Assembly: GCF_964355755.1 (NCBI RefSeq)
Contig: NC_092672.1
Span: forward strand, 4,154,001 to 4,218,000
Direction of reading: 5' to 3'
Length of the DNA: 64,000 nucleotides
From: Antedon mediterranea
Taxonomy: Eukaryota; Echinodermata; Crinoidea; Comatulida; Antedonidae
Each line of letters begins with the position of its first letter. Within the stretch, counting starts at the first letter, position 1. Below, piece after piece: positions 59,391-64,000 of this stretch. The notes below the pieces were generated by a model that made no database searches, had not been told where the DNA came from, and saw nothing but the letters and a program-made list of their open reading frames with translations. Position numbers and translations under genes: made by a program.

Positions 59391-59874
59391 TGTGTAAGTA
59401 CTTCTTTATTAACTGTGTTAAATGCCATCGTCTATCTTTTTTTCACAATGATATAGTAAACGCTAATTAATGTGTCAATTATTATTGAATAATATTAATA
59501 TGAAATTGAATTGAAAAAAATATAATATCGATTTGTAACGAAAACGAACTTGCATTACAAATATTAACAGCTTAATGCATGAACTCATGGAACATCGCAG
59601 ATGATTAGTTAATCCTTATAAATTTGATCAATATTGATAAGTAACAAATAAACTGATGAAAGGACATACTACTAATCTAGTTACCTTACAAAAACACTGA
59701 TTTTCAGACATTTTAAAGCCTCAGTCTGGACGTAATGATCTCGGAGGGTTTTACTTTCAAAACATCGTATCAAAATTGCTCGTGCAAAAGATATATAATA
59801 TGGAAGGCAAACACCGCCAAACAATACAAACGAACATGGTAGGGGAGGCCATGATGCTTATACTATACTGTACA

Positions 59875-60013
59875 ATATAACAACATGATGCTGAGGGTTT
59901 ATATATAGCTGCGACCCAATCAGTTCCACAAAACTTAACAGCACTGAATATGTAGGCCTACATACAGTACTGTGGTATTTGTCGCAGCCAGACATAAAAT
60001 CAAAGGACTGTTA
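59875..60013. repeat. Dispersed repeat family C, copy 3
   Basis: 'acaacatgatgctgagggtt', 'agctgcgacccaatcagttc' and 'tttgtcgcagccagacataa'. See 22531-22690. Confidence 0.7.
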
Positions 60014-62330
60014 GTGTTACCGGTAAAATGTCAACAGAAATCATTGCCGCTTTCAACTATTTGATTTGTCACGTATGATTCACGGCCATCAAATTACAAA
60101 CTCTGCTGATATCTCATTTTAACGTCATAAATTGCATTGTAAATTAATGAAATGAGAAAGCCAATGATGCTATAAAACACCCTTTGTTTAAATAATGGTT
60201 TTAAATAATCCAATATATCAATTTGTGAGGGAAATGTTGTAAAAACGATCAGTGTCACTAAACGGAACTGATCCTGTAGCCGATTGTCGGTACTGTATCA
60301 AACCTGTCCAGTACACTAGGCGCATTTTGTGATACAGCATCACATGTGTTTTTATTTCATAATGTAACACCTGGTATCATAACCTAACTTAACCTAATGA
60401 TGCAGGCACGGGGCTATTATAATAGTATAGCTACATGATACAGGCACCACGTGTGATACACATACAATCCCGTTTTACGAATTACGAAATAGTGTCACAT
60501 TATGGAGATAGGCCTACAACACTAAACATTGTGTGCACAAATGAAAGATAGCACATTTAGCTTTGTCTTCCATGCTATTTTATGCTTTATTCAGCTTTTG
60601 TCAATTCACCTTTAATACAACCACGGGATGAACATTAAGCCTACATTCATGATAGACTGAATTTAATTATGTTCATGGCGGAACTCCAATTTTCCAATAA
60701 TTATAAATTACATTTTACCAAGAAAATACATAATACATGCTGCTAATTAAGTCTTATTTATTTCAACCTGCTATTCCATAATTAACGAGACTATGATATC
60801 ATAATATAGTGAGGAGAGCGGTTGTCGAAATTACATAATATATTTTATAGGCAAGAATGTTTTAGTCTTTTTTATATGAGACATAGAAAATGTATCCATG
60901 AACAATGAAGAGCAGTGATTTGCTGATGAAATCACGCTTCAAACTCGATTGTTATAGGATGGTTAGGCGTTGTCTACACCATCAAACTAAGTGTGATGTG
61001 TCCAAATATGGCAGTGATATTCCCAAATACGGTAGTGATATGACATCATCATGTCCATATATAGACACATCACGTTTTTTGTCACATATAGTTTGAGCAT
61101 GTGGACAGAACTTTAAGTAAGTTTTCTCTTCTCGTCATGCCTAAAACTCATATTGTCACATTCAAGGTGTACCGTAAACATCTCTATGTTAAGCTGTGTT
61201 CACACGAAGTCAAAATCCCGTCCTGTGAGTAAATGTGTGTGTAGGCTGCCTTTACACCGGATTCCGTACAAAACGTACGTGTAATCGGTGATCGGGAAAA
61301 TGAATATACTCTAGAATTTTCTCCGGTTCACCGGGTACCGATACGGTCTCAGTGTGAACGCATAGCTATCCTAACTTTTTCTCCATGGTGTAACTATACC
61401 TTATGAACATTTTATATATAAAAAAATACAGGTGACTTATTCTATAATTTTATTCATCTTTTAAAATTATTCTAAATGACCAACTTCAAAACATTACTTT
61501 GTTCGTATTTTTCTCGAGGATTCACGTCACTGGATAAAAAAATAAAAAAATAGGCCTACAGCGATAGCAATATAGGCCAAGATGACGTCACACGACCTTG
61601 ACATTTACGTAAGACGTAATGACGTATCACATTCGAATGGGTATACACGAATTATGATTAGAAATGTTTTATGCCTTTAAATTAAAATATTAATAATTTT
61701 CTCGTTTCCATACTAATTTATACCATTATTCAATTTGTGTAATGAATCATACACGACATGGCGACAGGAGAACGTACTATGTTCCAATTACTCTCTATAT
61801 CCGTAATCACAGTCTTGTTATCTTTCGGCGTTTTGAATTATGAATTGATACATTATAGTATTTATACATAATATCAATAATGACATCAAGATGACGTCAT
61901 TCATCTTAGTAAACGTAAATAAGGTCAAATGATTACATACTATTTTAAGATAATGTATTACATTATAAGCATGTAATAATCCACAATGCATGCTTAAATC
62001 AGTGTTTTCGTTAGTGATGATTTTCTTAGACAATAAACTGTTTACAACATAAATCATAAATTATTACCGAATTATACTATTTTATAGACAATGACGTAAG
62101 TAAAAATAATACTTTTAAAGTCTAATTTGATGAGATAGTAATCAATAAATCGCTCGTTACAGATTCAAGATTATTTCCAAGGAGAAACATGCACATAACC
62201 ATAGTGCTCATCTGTGTTCGTGTAAACTGTCATCATACATGATGGTAATCTCTTTTAAATCTACGTTCAGACGACGGAAGAATTAGTCTAGACTGAATCA
62301 TAAAGTCGGGTGTAAATAATGGCAGCTGGA
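60014..62330. other. Intergenic, no gene recognised
   Basis: AT-rich. At 61190-61390 a weak inverted pair ('gtgttcacacg', 'tttacaccggattc', then 'ctccggttcaccgg', 'cagtgtgaacgca') suggests another decayed hairpin element. MITE A copy 13 lies inside (listed separately). Confidence 0.4.
60963..61115. mobile_element. MITE family A, copy 13
   Basis: 'taggcgttgtctacaccatc' at the left and 'gcatgtggacagaactttaa' at the right; 'catatatagacacatcacg' core. Confidence 0.8.
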
Positions 62331-62600
62331 CAGTGGCGTAATGGCTATGACAATGAGCGCTCATTGACATTATAATATGTCGAAAAGGGCTAAAGCCGTA
62401 CGAGGCCTCCAACGTTGGAGGGCCACTAATGCTTGGTTCCCACTAGAGACGCAGCACAAGGACGTAACGCAACTTAAGTGAGTTGACCAATGACAAGCGA
62501 TTATTCGAACTGTCACTTGTCATTGGTCAACACGCTTGCGTTGCGTTACGTCCTAGTGGGAACCAAGCTTTAGGGTTCCTAATCCCTGTGTTACACCACT
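62331..62600. mobile_element. hAT-like element (CAGTGGCGTA family), split by a MITE
   Basis: Begins CAGTGGCGTAATGGC, continues 'gcgctcattgaca' and 'cgtacgaggcctccaacgtt', is interrupted at 62429-62572 by MITE family B, then resumes 'agggttcctaatccctgtg' and ends 'ttacaccactgc'. The two halves line up with 7069-7237. Confidence 0.65.
62429..62572. mobile_element. MITE family B, copy 8 (CCAAT subfamily), nested
   Basis: GCTTGGTTCCCACTAGAGAC at the left and GTCCTAGTGGGAACCAAGCT at the right are near-perfect inverted ends; inner TTGACCAATGACAAGCG / CACTTGTCATTGGTCAA. Confidence 0.92.
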
Positions 62601-63119
62601 GCTACTGGGATTTTTTGCCAATATGTCTATCGGTTGTGCATATTTTATCCAAATACATATCTTAGTTTATTTCACAAATATAGAATTGCATGCAATAATC
62701 AAGATTATATTAACTTGACATTATTATTAAAAGACGTTAAAATCGTTTCCTAATAATTTATCGTTTCCGGATCCGTGTTTGTTCCGGTTCTTTTATTGCT
62801 TATCACCACAAAGCTTTAAATAAATGTATTTAAAGATACAGTATTAACAGATCGCTTTAAAGGTTAAACACAGTCTTCTACTAAAATAGTTATTTTGGTT
62901 GGTTTATAAGGTTGACTTGGTGCAAAAATAGATTTATCAAAAGCAATTTGTGATACCGATGGCTATATTTTGTTGAGTGAGTTGATTTGTGTATCGCACA
63001 AAGCAACAGTGGAGGCGTCATTGCCACAATAAATAACAATGGTGGTCACCCGGGCCTCTTATTCATGTTGTCACCATATAATCGACGGTAACATTATCCC
63101 ATTCATTCAATTAGGATGC
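62601..63119. other. Intergenic, no gene recognised
   Basis: AT-rich sequence with no recognisable exon, RNA gene or repeat. Confidence 0.35.
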
Positions 63120-63490
63120 ATCCTTCGCTGTCAACCTCTCATTGTTCATTGTCACCATCATCAATCGACAGCAACATTATCCCATTCATTCAATTACCAT
63201 CTCATTCATAGTCATCATCAACAATCGACAGCAACATTATCCCATTCATTCAATTACCATCTCATTCATAGTCATCATCAACAATCGTTAGCAACATTAT
63301 CCCATTCTTTCAATTACCATCTCATTCATAGTCATCATCAACAATCGACAGCAACATTATCCCATTCTTTCAATTACCATCTCATTCATTGTCATCATCA
63401 ACAATCGACAGCAACATTATCCCATTCTTTCAATTACCATCTCATTCATTGTCATCATCAACAATCGACGGCAACATTATCCCATTCATC
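63120..63490. repeat. 60-bp minisatellite, 6 copies
   Basis: Period exactly 60 bp: 'caatcgacagcaacattatc', 'ccattcattcaattaccatc', 'tcattcatagtcatcatcaa'. The multiple-of-three length creates an open frame rich in His and Ser that I do not regard as a gene. Confidence 0.95.
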
Positions 63491-63544
63491 ACCATGAGTA
63501 CCTTCAATAAAATCCTCATCTTCTCCACTGACCTCTGTTCATCT

Positions 63545-63800
63545 CATCCTCGGTCAGCTTCTGTCACTCTCTTCTCAGTATCATCAATTAATACCATCCT
63601 TACTACAGTTGCTTGTGCCTCATTCTCGTCTTCTTGTGATCACATACTACCACCCCCATGAGTCACCATCAACACAATCCTCATCCTCAACTGTCCTCTA
63701 GTCAGTCATCTTCTTCTTTCTCATCCTCGGTCAGTTTCTGACACTCTCTTTCAGTATCATCAAAGATCATCCTCACTACAATTGCGTGTGCCTCCTTCTC
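63545..63800. repeat. Imperfect direct duplication, about 170 bp apart
   Basis: 'ctcatcctcggtcagcttct' ... 'ctcagtatcatcaa' ... 'gcttgtgcctc' recurs as 'ctcatcctcggtcagtttct' ... 'ttcagtatcatcaa' ... 'gcgtgtgcctc'. Pyrimidine-rich; no gene recognised. Confidence 0.7.
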
Positions 63801-63868
63801 CTGATCACATGTTAATACCAACATCATTCACAACATTTCTCCGAGTCATTGTGCTTTCTCATCCTCAC

Positions 63869-64000
63869 TAAAGCTTGGTTCCCACTAGCGACGCAACGTA
63901 ACGCCATCTACGCAACGTAAGAAAATGCCCTTCTAATAATTGTGTTTGCCCCCGCCTGCGTAAAATCAAACCGACGATGTTTGCAGCACTGTTGATGCGT
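63869..64000. mobile_element. MITE family B, copy 9 (cut by window end)
   Basis: Starts 'taaagcttggttcccactag' and follows the copy 1 interior ('aacgtaagaaaatgcccttc', 'gatgtttgcagcactg'). The right end is beyond the window. Confidence 0.85.

Noticed and set aside
60905-61096. 63-codon open frame on the plus strand
   Set aside because: Runs into MITE family A copy 13; its repeat-like residues come from the MITE core.
63039-63497. His/Ser-rich repeat protein of about 150 codons
   Set aside because: Produced by the 60-bp minisatellite.

Overview
The window is eukaryotic nuclear DNA from an invertebrate animal. It is AT-rich, with intron-split genes that have GT..AG junctions, conserved metazoan proteins and many short non-autonomous transposons. 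The gene content (ORAI, BCKDK, POLR2J, a P2X receptor, aspartoacylase, and a secreted F-type-lectin/LamG-like/PAN protein) fits an invertebrate deuterostome. An echinoderm is my best guess, from overall flavour rather than a diagnostic marker. All gene models were built by hand from splice signals and reading-frame continuity.

Layout. 1.4-2.5 kb: ORAI calcium channel (+), first exon not found. 5.8-15.2 kb: BCKDK (-), ten coding exons, 430 aa, with a 49-codon ORF upstream on the same strand and a CGCG-type promoter motif. 16.9-18.5 kb: POLR2J/RPB11 (-), four exons, 116 aa. 20.8-22.5 kb: a small two-exon SnoaL/DUF4440-like protein (+). 24.0-29.2 kb: a six-exon secreted protein (-) with signal peptide, F-type lectin fold, LamG-like domain and PAN/apple domain. 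29.2-41.0 kb: no gene recognised, dense in repeats. 41.0-47.0 kb: P2X receptor (-), ten exons, 406 aa. 47.2-50.9 kb: a foldback-type element with tandem subrepeats, between the divergent P2X and aspartoacylase genes. 51.6-58.2 kb: aspartoacylase (+), five coding exons, 305 aa. 58.2-64.0 kb: repeats only.

The most remarkable structure is inside the aspartoacylase gene. A 121-bp unit holding a complete 3' splice acceptor plus the first 36 nt of coding exon 3 (the catalytic LELGPQPQG segment) is repeated 35 times in tandem, every copy exactly 121 bp, with a higher-order pattern. Each unit also carries a direct repeat of TGACCT spaced by 3 bp. A smaller mirror image occurs in BCKDK, where the 3' end of exon 4 and its splice donor are present three times. 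Other notable structures are a nested inverted-repeat/minisatellite complex in a lectin-gene intron and two abundant MITE families (at least 13 and 9 copies), one with inverted CCAAT boxes.

The genes do not form a pathway. They are ordinary neighbours: calcium entry, branched-chain amino-acid control, transcription, an unknown small protein, secreted recognition, ATP-gated signalling and N-acetyl-aspartate hydrolysis.
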